A DNA stretch of 64,000 bases from positions 1-64,000 of the forward strand of contig UQPN01000005.1 in NCBI GenBank assembly GCA_900542935.1. The letters are read 5' to 3'. How positions within the stretch are numbered: position 1 is the first letter of the stretch; each line of letters opens with the position of its first letter. Below are positions 43,045 to 51,475 of the stretch, one piece after another. The DNA is from an uncultured Eubacteriales bacterium. Lineage in GTDB: Bacteria; Bacillota; Clostridia; Christensenellales; Borkfalkiaceae. A model generated the notes under the pieces. That model saw nothing but the letters and a program-made list of their open reading frames with translations, had not been told where the DNA came from and did not search any database. Made by a program: the position numbers and the translations under genes.

Positions 43045-43524
43045 ATGACGCTCTGGATTGTATTTCTGGCATATATAGAAGCGTTCGGCGCGGGCGTGGC
43101 GATTTTCGCGAAGCGGCGCGGGCGTAAGGAGTGGGCGTATTATTTCATTCCGTTTTACGCCTTTACGTTCGCCAACAAAACCACGAAAGGCTTTAAGGTG
43201 ATGTCCATCCCCGTGGAGAATCTTTTTAAAAGCGTTCTTGTGGAAACGGCGGTGTGTATTCTTGCGTTCATCTATGCGAAGTGGGGCGAAACGCATCTCG
43301 GCGAGATCGACGCGCCGTGCCTGAAACAGATTATGTGGGTGCCTGCGGGCACGGCGTTGATTGTATTTTATCTGGGAAACGTAAAATCTTCCCTCGCCGT
43401 GTTTGAAGAATGGCGTTGCCGCTTCCCGTGCGACCGGATTTTATACCTTACACTGATCGCGTTGCCCGTGGCGTACGCCGCGCTTCCCGTGCGCGAAAAA
43501 CGCAACAATGCCGTGGGGTTGTAA
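43045..43524 (+). CDS. Small integral membrane protein, unknown
   Basis: A 159-residue protein with about four hydrophobic segments (about residues 3-22, 29-43, 66-80 and 95-112), then another near 130-148. It starts 15 bases after the binding-protein stop, with GGAGAG upstream, so it belongs to the same operon. Proteins of similar size and layout follow sugar-importer genes in Clostridia, but no function was recognised. Confidence 0.65.
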   Translation: MTLWIVFLAYIEAFGAGVAIFAKRRGRKEWAYYFIPFYAFTFANKTTKGFKVMSIPVENLFKSVLVETAVCILAFIYAKWGETHLGEIDAPCLKQIMWVPAGTALIVFYLGNVKSSLAVFEEWRCRFPCDRILYLTLIALPVAYAALPVREKRNNAVGL

Positions 43525-43558
43525 ACGCGGCCTTAAAAAATTTCAAGGAGAGAAAATC

Positions 43559-45478
43559 ATGAGAAACAAATTTCGTATGGCTCTGCCGCTTGCCGCGGCG
43601 CTGCTGCTGTCGTGTTCGTGCGCGGCGAATCATCCCGCCCCGGACGACGGTAAACAGGACGGCGGCGATACGCCCGCGCCCGCGGCAACCGAATATATCG
43701 GCAAACTTTCTTCGCCCGATTACGCGGCAATCACGGCGGAAAACGAAGCGAAGTACGCGGTGTATTATTTCGACGGCGAAGCGGGCAACGACGCGAATAA
43801 CGGTGCAAGCGCCGAAAACGCGAAACAATCGCTTTCCGAAGCGAACGCGATTGCGAAAAGCGTTACGCAAAACAAGCCCGTGAAGCTGCTTTTCAAAGCG
43901 GGAACAACCTTTTACGGCACGCTGACGCTGGAAAATTTCGAGGCGGCGGAAGAAACGCCGTTGCTTGTGGGCGTTTACGGCGCCGACGAAACGGCGGAAG
44001 AAAAACAATACCCGAAAATCGTGCCCGACGAGGACGGCACGGGCGTGGAAATCAAGGCGGGCAACGTCCGCGTGAGCGGGTTTGAAATTACGGCGCAAAA
44101 AGCGAAACGCGGCGTGAATATGACGACGGTAAAAGCGGGCGCGATGAAAAACATCGTGGTGTCCGATTGCTACATTCACGATATCAACTACGTCTGGGAT
44201 ACTAAAGCGCTGGGGCTGGAGGAAAACGCTATGCCCGAAACGCTTACGAAAACGCTTACAAGCACGCAGGTGCAGCAGATCTGCCCGGATTCGCGCTACG
44301 ATTACGGTTCCGGCGGCATTTTCTGTTCCAGCCCTACGGACGAATTTCAGGGCGCCAGCTGGCTGGAAAACGTGTGGATAGAAAACAACACCGTGGAGCG
44401 CGTGGCAAGAAGCGGCATGTTCCTCGATTCCACCTGGTCGCGCCGACCGGGACACGATTTCGGCAAAGGCAAGTACTGTAAAGACGAAGAAACGGGCGAG
44501 GAGTACGGCTATTATCCGCTGCGGAATTTCGTTATCCGCGATAACGATCTTTCGTATTGCGGCGGCGATTCCATCGTGCTTTTGTCCGCACGCGACAGCT
44601 ATATCGAACGCAATACGTCCTATCACGCTTCCTATCTCGGCAGAAGCGGTTATTACAACGTGGGCATCTGGCCGCATTCGTGCGAAGATCTGGTGATGCA
44701 GTACAACGAATCGGCGTATACGCACCTCGATAACGGCTGCGGCGACGGTCAGGGATTCGATATCGATATCGGCAATTCAAACGTTTTGTTCCGGTATAAT
44801 TACGCGCACCATAATGCGGGCGGCGGCATTCTGCTGTGCAGCATTTCCACCGAGGAGCTTCAGTACGACAAGAACGGAAATTTCGTGCTGGACGAGGACG
44901 GCTTGCCCATCCGTAAAGAAGTTTCCGCGCACTGGGAAAACAACAAACTCAGAAACAACGTATTCGCCGATAACAAGGGCGCCGTAGTGCGCTTTCAGGC
45001 GACGATCGGCTCGCTGGATTTCGATAACAACGTGGTTGTGTTTCCGGGCGACGTGAAAAACCAGAAAATGTTCCTTTCCGCCACCAACGGTTATATGGCG
45101 GAAGCGCGTAACTGGAATTTCCGCAACAATATTTTCTATGCCCGCGGCGACGCCGATACGGTGCTGGACGTGGCGCTGTGCGAAACGGAAACGTGCGTGT
45201 TCGACGGCAACGTGTTTTACGGCTTCAACGAAAAATTCAGAGAGGGCGTTCTGAACGCCACGTCGTATATCAGCAAAAACGCATACTTCCTCGATCCCGG
45301 TTTTGCGGGCACGGAAGCGAAGAACGGGCTTAGCGCCGCGGCGGCGTTTAAAGTAACAAGCGCCGAACTTCTTGCCAAAGGCAAGCTTGCTCCCGTGATG
45401 AACGAGTACGATTTTGAGGGCACCGACGTTCGGAAAACGGGCTACATGGGCGCGTTCTGCACGGTAAAAAGCAATTAA
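43559..45478 (+). CDS. Parallel beta-helix lipoprotein (pectate-lyase-like fold)
   Basis: A 639-residue protein from the ATG at 43559, with AGGAGA upstream; an earlier ATG at 43508 lacks a ribosome site and a proper signal. The lipobox LLSC places the lipidated cysteine at residue 19. The body has right-handed beta-helix repeats (GVEIKAGNVRVSGFEITAQK, KNIVVSDCYIHDINY, WIENNTVERVARSGMFLD, NFVIRDNDLSY, NVLFRYNYAHHNAGGGILL, NNKLRNNVFADNKGAVVR). That fold is common in pectate lyases and polysaccharide-binding proteins; I see no decisive catalytic triad, so enzyme versus binding role is open. It probably acts on a pectin-like or host glycan at the cell surface. Confidence 0.8.
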   Translation: MRNKFRMALPLAAALLLSCSCAANHPAPDDGKQDGGDTPAPAATEYIGKLSSPDYAAITAENEAKYAVYYFDGEAGNDANNGASAENAKQSLSEANAIAKSVTQNKPVKLLFKAGTTFYGTLTLENFEAAEETPLLVGVYGADETAEEKQYPKIVPDEDGTGVEIKAGNVRVSGFEITAQKAKRGVNMTTVKAGAMKNIVVSDCYIHDINYVWDTKALGLEENAMPETLTKTLTSTQVQQICPDSRYDYGSGGIFCSSPTDEFQGASWLENVWIENNTVERVARSGMFLDSTWSRRPGHDFGKGKYCKDEETGEEYGYYPLRNFVIRDNDLSYCGGDSIVLLSARDSYIERNTSYHASYLGRSGYYNVGIWPHSCEDLVMQYNESAYTHLDNGCGDGQGFDIDIGNSNVLFRYNYAHHNAGGGILLCSISTEELQYDKNGNFVLDEDGLPIRKEVSAHWENNKLRNNVFADNKGAVVRFQATIGSLDFDNNVVVFPGDVKNQKMFLSATNGYMAEARNWNFRNNIFYARGDADTVLDVALCETETCVFDGNVFYGFNEKFREGVLNATSYISKNAYFLDPGFAGTEAKNGLSAAAAFKVTSAELLAKGKLAPVMNEYDFEGTDVRKTGYMGAFCTVKSN

Positions 45479-45493
45479 AAGGGGATAAAGAAG

Positions 45494-48400
45494 ATGAAAA
45501 GAAATCTGAAACGAATGGTATCCGCCATACTCGGCGCCGGTGCGGGCGCACTGCTGTTCGGCGCGGTTGCCTGCTCGGCAACAGACGTTTCCGGCGATTT
45601 GCTTGCGGAAACGAAACTCTGGCTGGACAGATACGAAGAATGCGCGCTGCCCGTAAAAGACGGCGTAGATCTTTCTTCGCTTACCGTAACGTCCGATCAC
45701 GAAGATCTGGTGCGTTATGAAAACGGCACCGTGATTTCCACGGGCAAGGCGGAAAAAACCACCGACGTAACTCTTACCGTAAAGCACGGAAAATCGTCGG
45801 CGAAACTTGCCGTAAAAGTGCGCGATTCGGGCGCCGTGCCGGAACTTTCCATGCCCGATCCGTCCGTGTATCTCGGCGTGGCGATAGATCTTCCCGTCAG
45901 AGTGATGTATCTCGATAAAGAGATGCCCGCGGACGTTACGCAATACGAAGCGGAAGAAATCGGCGGCGGCATCGTATCGTACGAAAACGGAAAAATCGAA
46001 GGGCTTGCGCTTGGCGAAACGCAGCTTGCCGTTACGCTGGTTTATAAAGGTTACGAATGCGCGGATTTGTTCGACGTAGCCGTAAAACCCGCAAACGTAC
46101 TGGAATTCAATACAACGTCGCTTGAAATTTATCAAGCGGATTCCAAACTTTCCAGAGCGCAGATCACGCCCAAAGTGGTAAAGGCGGGGCATGTAGTGGA
46201 AAACGCCTCCGTAACGTACGAAGTTACTTCCGGCGCGGGCAACATCACCGTATCGGAAAGCGGCGCCGTACAGGCGCTGAAATCGGGCGCGGCTACCATT
46301 AAAGCCACGTATACGGCAGATCCTTCCGTGTACGGCGAACTTCCCGTAATCATTCACGAAAACTACGTGAAAGAATCGTTTACGCCCTCGCCCGTCGGCG
46401 GCGTCGATCCTGCCGACGGCGTGGAAAAAATCACCACGTACGAGGCGGAAACGGGCGAAATCGGCGGCAGAAGCTCTGCGGATATGTACAAACTCACGCT
46501 GGGCTACATCAACAACGAGGACAACGCGAAAACGGAAATGTGGGGGCATCGGATTCTGGTAAGCGAATACGGCACCAACTTCGTGGAAGCGTACCGCAAA
46601 GGCTACAGATACTTCGCTTACGATTTGTATTATAAAGACGGCGAAGTGATTACCGCAGACGGCAAAGAATATCATAAACCTTATACAAAACTGTACGTAG
46701 GTTCGGGCGGCGACGCTTCTCATCCGGGCGCGCTGTGCGAATTTATCGACTTCAATCAGTATTTCCACCGCAGCTATCTGCGCATATTGCAGCAGAACGG
46801 CGAGGGCGAATGGGAAGAAACAAACGTGCTTCGCAAAGAACAGTGGGTGCGCGTGGTGTACGACATGAAATACTACGCGTTCAACTATCCCAACGCGGTG
46901 GTCGGATTCTTCTTCACAAGCGGGCAGACGGGTGCGCAGGCGTATTTCGATCATATCCGCTATTATCTGGACGGCGAGTTCCTGCCCGAAGAAACCCGCA
47001 CGTACGAACAGAAAGACGGCTTCGTGCAGGCAACCAACGAAGAACTGCACGTGCACGGCGTCGATTCCGGAACCACGTACGAGAGGGCGGGCGCCGTAGA
47101 CGGCGTTACCGACGACGGCGTACATACAAATGCTTACAGATACGTTACCCCCGGCAAGGCAAGCGGCTGGAACAATCAGCTGGTCGTTGTGCCGTCGGAC
47201 GATTCCAGCATCGGCGTGGGCATGCTCAATTTAACCGAGCATGGCAATTATCTCACATTTGATTTCTACACCGACAACGCGGCAGAACTCTCCCTTACGA
47301 TGGGGCACTGGCTGTATTCGAAAACCATTCGTTTAACGGCGGGCAAAAAAGTCGGTACGTCGCTCGAAACGGATAAATACATCGCGGTGATAAAAGACGG
47401 CAAGCGCCTGTACACCCTGCCGCAGGGCGAATGGGTAACCGTGTCGCTGGCGTTCCGCGACGCCTATCAGCCGATTTCCGGCTGGTCGCGCGCGTCTATT
47501 TTCGTGGCGCTTACGGGCGCGAACGAAACGGCGTATATCGATAACGTCCGCTATTACGAAACAAATTCGTATATTCCCGCGGAATTCGACGGCGAACGCC
47601 CCGTATCCGATTATTATATTGCGGACGGCGTGTACGAAAGCGTGTCGTTTGCGAAATCCGCCGACGGCGAGCAGTTTGCGGGTTCGGTGAAATATACTTC
47701 GTCGCTCACCTCCGCGATTATCGACGCGGAAGAGCGCTGGAACGACGGCTTGAAATTCAGCAATATTCATGATTCCGCGTTCCACCCCGCGGGTGATTTC
47801 TACGATAAAGGCTACCATTACATTTCGTTTAAAATGTACGCAACGGGCAACTTCGGCGGCATCGCGGTACAGTCCTGGTGCAACGACGGCAAGGGCGCGA
47901 AGCAGTACACCGCCAACCTCACGCCGGGCAAGAAAACCGCGCTGAACGTATATCTGATGAACGAGGACGGCACTTACGCCCGCTATATCGAAACCGATAC
48001 CTGGTACACGCTTACGATTCCCGTGGAATATGCGGCGAAACCCACAAACTGGTCGTCGATTTACTATCGGCTGCTGAAAGGCGACGGCGACGGAGAAGCG
48101 GTGGCGTATCTCAAAGATTTAAGCTATCATAACACGAAGCCGGCGGACGTTCCCAGAGACGCCGACGAATACCTGCAGGTAACGTTCGGCGATCCTTCGG
48201 GCGGCACGAAAGAACTGATTACCGAGGGCGACTTTAAAAATTCCTACAAATTCACGCTGAACATGAGCGGTTCGTGGAAGTCGGCGCTGATTCTCGGCGA
48301 TACTTCTTCGCCCGTGTACACCGCGAAGTACGTGTTTGCGGAAATTTACATGAAAGACGTTACAACCTTCAACACGCAGGATCAGCTGGGCTTTATGGCA

Positions 48401-48664
48401 AATAAAGATAACTACAACGATCCCCGCACGATCGGCGTGGATAAGACGGACGGCGTTGTGCTGTTCTACGATATGGCTGGCAACCCCGTAACCACGGTGC
48501 AGAACGAAACCTGGTATAAAATGGCGGTACCCGTGAAAGCGGTGCCGAACAAAACGTGGGGCACGTTGAGAATGTTCTTCGAATTCGATACTTCGGCAAC
48601 TTCGAACGCAACGGTGTACCTGCGCAACGCCGATTACGGCAATACCAACATTTACGCGGAATAA
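45494..48664 (+). CDS. Large surface lipoprotein with Ig-like and carbohydrate-binding-like domains
   Basis: A 1056-residue protein. The lipobox ends GAVAC (Cys27). Residues about 40-290 are bacterial Ig-like domains (ADVTLTVKHG, GAVQALKSGAATIKATYTAD). The rest contains three or four related jelly-roll-like modules, each ending in a strand such as AYFDHIRYYLDGE, AYIDNVRYYETNSYIP, AYLKDLSYHNTKP and VYLRNADYGNTNIY. This is typical of glycan-binding modules. There is no catalytic signature. It starts 15 bases after the beta-helix gene (GGGG..AAAGAAG region), so it is probably in the same transcript. A palindromic repeat follows. Confidence 0.78.
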   Translation: MKRNLKRMVSAILGAGAGALLFGAVACSATDVSGDLLAETKLWLDRYEECALPVKDGVDLSSLTVTSDHEDLVRYENGTVISTGKAEKTTDVTLTVKHGKSSAKLAVKVRDSGAVPELSMPDPSVYLGVAIDLPVRVMYLDKEMPADVTQYEAEEIGGGIVSYENGKIEGLALGETQLAVTLVYKGYECADLFDVAVKPANVLEFNTTSLEIYQADSKLSRAQITPKVVKAGHVVENASVTYEVTSGAGNITVSESGAVQALKSGAATIKATYTADPSVYGELPVIIHENYVKESFTPSPVGGVDPADGVEKITTYEAETGEIGGRSSADMYKLTLGYINNEDNAKTEMWGHRILVSEYGTNFVEAYRKGYRYFAYDLYYKDGEVITADGKEYHKPYTKLYVGSGGDASHPGALCEFIDFNQYFHRSYLRILQQNGEGEWEETNVLRKEQWVRVVYDMKYYAFNYPNAVVGFFFTSGQTGAQAYFDHIRYYLDGEFLPEETRTYEQKDGFVQATNEELHVHGVDSGTTYERAGAVDGVTDDGVHTNAYRYVTPGKASGWNNQLVVVPSDDSSIGVGMLNLTEHGNYLTFDFYTDNAAELSLTMGHWLYSKTIRLTAGKKVGTSLETDKYIAVIKDGKRLYTLPQGEWVTVSLAFRDAYQPISGWSRASIFVALTGANETAYIDNVRYYETNSYIPAEFDGERPVSDYYIADGVYESVSFAKSADGEQFAGSVKYTSSLTSAIIDAEERWNDGLKFSNIHDSAFHPAGDFYDKGYHYISFKMYATGNFGGIAVQSWCNDGKGAKQYTANLTPGKKTALNVYLMNEDGTYARYIETDTWYTLTIPVEYAAKPTNWSSIYYRLLKGDGDGEAVAYLKDLSYHNTKPADVPRDADEYLQVTFGDPSGGTKELITEGDFKNSYKFTLNMSGSWKSALILGDTSSPVYTAKYVFAEIYMKDVTTFNTQDQLGFMANKDNYNDPRTIGVDKTDGVVLFYDMAGNPVTTVQNETWYKMAVPVKAVPNKTWGTLRMFFEFDTSATSNATVYLRNADYGNTNIYAE

Positions 48665-48684
48665 TCAATATGCGGCAATAGTTG

Positions 48685-48850
48685 AGGCTTCCCCTTGGGG
48701 GGAAGCTGTCAACGAAGTTGACTGATGAGGGGCAGCCGAAAGTCTGTTTGAAATTAAAAATAAATCAGCGAAAAAACACCGTTGCCCCTCTATCATTCAT
48801 CAAAGTTATGCCTTGCCGTCTTTTCCCAAGGGAGAAAGGCTTGAATAAGG
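48685..48850. repeat. Palindromic mobile repeat
   Basis: The core at 48685-48734 reads GGCTTCCCCTTGGGGGGAAG, then GCTGTCAACGAAGTTGACTG and ATGAGGGGCAG. A degenerate reverse copy lies at about 48783-48850 (TTGCCCCTC ... CCCAAGGGAGAAAGGCTT). It fills most of the 268-base gap 48665-48932. Confidence 0.88.
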
Positions 48851-48932
48851 CAAAATTTCGGTACGAACGCCGCGGAAAATAAAAACCTGCGGCACAAAAA
48901 TAAATTGCCGGAAGGCAAAACGGGAGGAAAAT

Positions 48933-49085
48933 ATGAAACTTTACACCACACCACGCCTCGTCGCAATCGTTTTCAATGAAAGCGACGCGGTAAGAACCAG
49001 CGGCACGTTAGCGGTAAGCGAAAAGGGCTATCGGGACATTTTTAACGACTCTGCTTCCACCGACGAGAGCGGAGCGAACGAATAA
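48933..49085 (+). CDS. 50-residue TSG-motif peptide, unknown
   Basis: The peptide starts MKLYTTPRLVAIVFNESDAV and continues RTSG, ending DESGANE. It has an excellent ribosome site (GGGAGG, 6 bases upstream) and sits 16 bases before a secreted protein gene. Small Clostridia proteins with the pattern MKxYxxPxLxxxxFxxxDVIxTSG are familiar to me but have no assigned function. Leader-then-variable-tail form invites comparison with peptide-natural-product precursors, yet no modification enzyme is nearby. Confidence 0.62.
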   Translation: MKLYTTPRLVAIVFNESDAVRTSGTLAVSEKGYRDIFNDSASTDESGANE

Positions 49086-49101
49086 GGGAGGAAAAAGGAA
49101 A

Positions 49102-51213
49102 ATGAAGAAGAACAAAGGACTTATCTGCAGCGCTTTCGCGTTTCTCGCCGCTTCTTTGGTAGGTGGCGGAGTAGCTTTGGCGAATGCCGACGAAAAGGGT
49201 ACGAAAACGTTTGACGACATTGCTTTAACCATGGCGAAAGGCGCTTCCATGCGTATCGGCACGGATGAAAATTTTACGGAAACGGGCTTGCGCTTTACCA
49301 TGCAGGTATCGAAAACGGATTATACCCAACTGAACGCCGACCTGTACGAAAGTATCGAATGGGGCATGCTGATCGCTCCCGTGGAAAACGTGAAAGCCGC
49401 GGAATTCAATGCGGAAAACTTATTCGGCGCAAATGCGAAATACGTATTCAACGAAGAAAACGCGGCAGAGGGCAAATATGCCGCCATCAACGTAACGGAA
49501 ACCGCGCTTACGCTTGCTTCCGAAACGAATCTCGGTATTGAAAACGCGGAAAATTATTACGTGTTCAGCGGCTATATGCACTCTGTCCGGGAGGAAAATC
49601 TCACCCGCGGTTTTGTGGGCAGAGGCTACGTGAAATACACGGTAAAGGGCGAAGAAACGCCGCAATATAAATTTGCGGAATATTTCGGCGGAGATATCGA
49701 AAACAACACCGTTTCCGCCTACTATGTGGCGCAGAAATACGTTTCCGATGCCGCGGTTACCGATACGGATGCGAAAAATTACGTCCGCACGAACTATCTT
49801 GAAAACGCCGTCGCGCTGAAAACGGCTTCCGTAAACATTACGGCAAACGATTATCTCGAAGATATCACCGTCGGCACGTATAAAACGGAAGTAAGCGAAA
49901 CGAACATGGTAACGGCGAAAATCGGCGAGCAGTACGATTTATCGGCGGAAAGCAATGCGAAAGAGGGCTATGCGCTGCGCGAAGAATTATCGTCTGCGAC
50001 AACGCCCGTATACCGCGGACAGCAGCTTTCTATCAAGCGGTATTACGAAGCGGACGGCTTTATTCCGTTCTCCTCCGCAGGCGCGATTACCGCGGCAACC
50101 GTAGAGGACGGCGAAGAGTTCGCGGGCGCCTACAAGTTTACGGGCACGCGGCTTCAGCTTGCCAGCGGCGATCTGAAAAACTATAAGGTGCTGAAAGGCG
50201 TAACCGTCCCCGAAGACGGCAAAGTGCACCTTGTAAACTACGTTACGATGAAAGCTTATTATACGACGTACGGCGCGTTCAACCTTGTTTCGCAACTTGG
50301 CGACGGCGTTATCGGCGATAATAAATGGGCGGTTTCCGTAGACTGGTACGATTCTTCCGAGGGCGGCGTTGGAGACGGCTATAAACTCAATGAGTCGAAA
50401 GTTTCGTATTACGACGAAAACGGATACAGAACGTTTAAATTGAATACGAATACGTGGTATACCGTGGCATTCCCCGTGCATACGAATTATCACGATTCGG
50501 CGCGTTTCGGCGGCATGTACTGGGATTTGCCCGCAAATAACACTTTGTACTTCAAAGACGTGAAAATCGAAAATTCGGCGGTTGATCCGTTTGACGTTTC
50601 CGCGGCTTATTCTGATATTTTGAATGTCGGGACATCTTCTACCACAGAAACAACGGTAACGGGAGGTGACTTTGCGGGTAGTAAAAAAATTGAAACAACG
50701 AGTAATGCTTGGGAAGCCGGTTTGTGTATCGTTGGCGTTAGTGAAGCGGAAACAAAAAGAGTTCTTACGAAAGGCGTGAAGTATGTTTCGTTTGACGTAT
50801 ATTTCACAGGCGCAACAAGCGGCGTTTACTTCTGGGACAATATCTGCAAAGATAATAAAGATTCCGATGAAAAAGAATTGAGAATAGACGTAACCGCAAC
50901 GTTTAACGAAGCTTTGCCTTCTTATAGCTATACATTTACATATAACAATAACGGCGTATGGGGCAAATGGAACGGCTTCCACTCCGGTTCGGGCAAGACG
51001 GCGGAAATTCTTCGTTTTTACGATAAAGACGGTAACAAAGCAGATACTTTACAGAAAGACACATGGTACACCGCGGTGCTTATGCTTACTACGGGAAATA
51101 AAGGCGGTTTCTGGGGATCGATGAGATTGTCGCCTCGGGGCGGTTCGACGGAAACTCCCGCAATCATGTATTATAACAATCTGCGGTATTCCTGCGTTGA
51201 CCCTAAGGCGTAA
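49102..51213 (+). CDS. Secreted repeat protein, unknown
   Basis: A 703-residue protein with a signal peptide (residues 1-28, cleavage likely after ALANA). Residues about 30-235 form one beta-rich domain (ASMRIGTDENFTETGLRFTM, YVFSGYMHSVREENLTRGFVGRGYVKY). Two copies of a jelly-roll-like module follow (ending YFKDVKIENS and MYYNNLRYSC), similar in style to the modules of the 45494 lipoprotein. The last 200 residues use more A/T-ending codons. There is no anchor. It is probably a secreted glycan-binding protein co-expressed with the TSG peptide. GGAGGAAAAAGG precedes the ATG. Confidence 0.65.
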   Translation: MKKNKGLICSAFAFLAASLVGGGVALANADEKGTKTFDDIALTMAKGASMRIGTDENFTETGLRFTMQVSKTDYTQLNADLYESIEWGMLIAPVENVKAAEFNAENLFGANAKYVFNEENAAEGKYAAINVTETALTLASETNLGIENAENYYVFSGYMHSVREENLTRGFVGRGYVKYTVKGEETPQYKFAEYFGGDIENNTVSAYYVAQKYVSDAAVTDTDAKNYVRTNYLENAVALKTASVNITANDYLEDITVGTYKTEVSETNMVTAKIGEQYDLSAESNAKEGYALREELSSATTPVYRGQQLSIKRYYEADGFIPFSSAGAITAATVEDGEEFAGAYKFTGTRLQLASGDLKNYKVLKGVTVPEDGKVHLVNYVTMKAYYTTYGAFNLVSQLGDGVIGDNKWAVSVDWYDSSEGGVGDGYKLNESKVSYYDENGYRTFKLNTNTWYTVAFPVHTNYHDSARFGGMYWDLPANNTLYFKDVKIENSAVDPFDVSAAYSDILNVGTSSTTETTVTGGDFAGSKKIETTSNAWEAGLCIVGVSEAETKRVLTKGVKYVSFDVYFTGATSGVYFWDNICKDNKDSDEKELRIDVTATFNEALPSYSYTFTYNNNGVWGKWNGFHSGSGKTAEILRFYDKDGNKADTLQKDTWYTAVLMLTTGNKGGFWGSMRLSPRGGSTETPAIMYYNNLRYSCVDPKA

Positions 51214-51224
51214 AACAAAACAAA

Positions 51225-51395
51225 AAGCCTTCCCCCGTTAAACGGGGGAAGGCTTGCAATAAGGCAATAATTCTTGCTTCCCCTTGCCTGAAAAAAGTCG
51301 GTGAACTTCATTTTTTCGGCAAAAATGGTCAGCCTATTTCATAGGCTTCCCCTTGGGGGGAAGCTCTGCCGCAAAGCGGCGGTGATGAGGGGCAG
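51225..51395. repeat. Terminator-like palindrome plus mobile repeat
   Basis: 51225-51255 is a perfect 13 bp inverted repeat (AAGCCTTCCCCCG with CGGGGGAAGGCTT) right after the preceding gene. The family core GGCTTCCCCTTGGGGGGAAG with GCCGC/GCGGC hairpin and ATGAGGGGCAG occupies about 51343-51395, and a fragment lies at 51277-51290. The 262-base gap 51214-51475 holds nothing else clear. Confidence 0.85.
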
Positions 51396-51475
51396 TTTCA
51401 TCGCCGAAAATCAAAAAATATTCAGACAAACGGGCTGAAAAAACGGCTCATTTCAATCAGATCACACAAAAAAAT

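Noticed and set aside
44777..47125. 782-residue open frame opposite the lipoprotein genes
   Set aside because: Same kind of antisense shadow, spanning two real genes and their junction.
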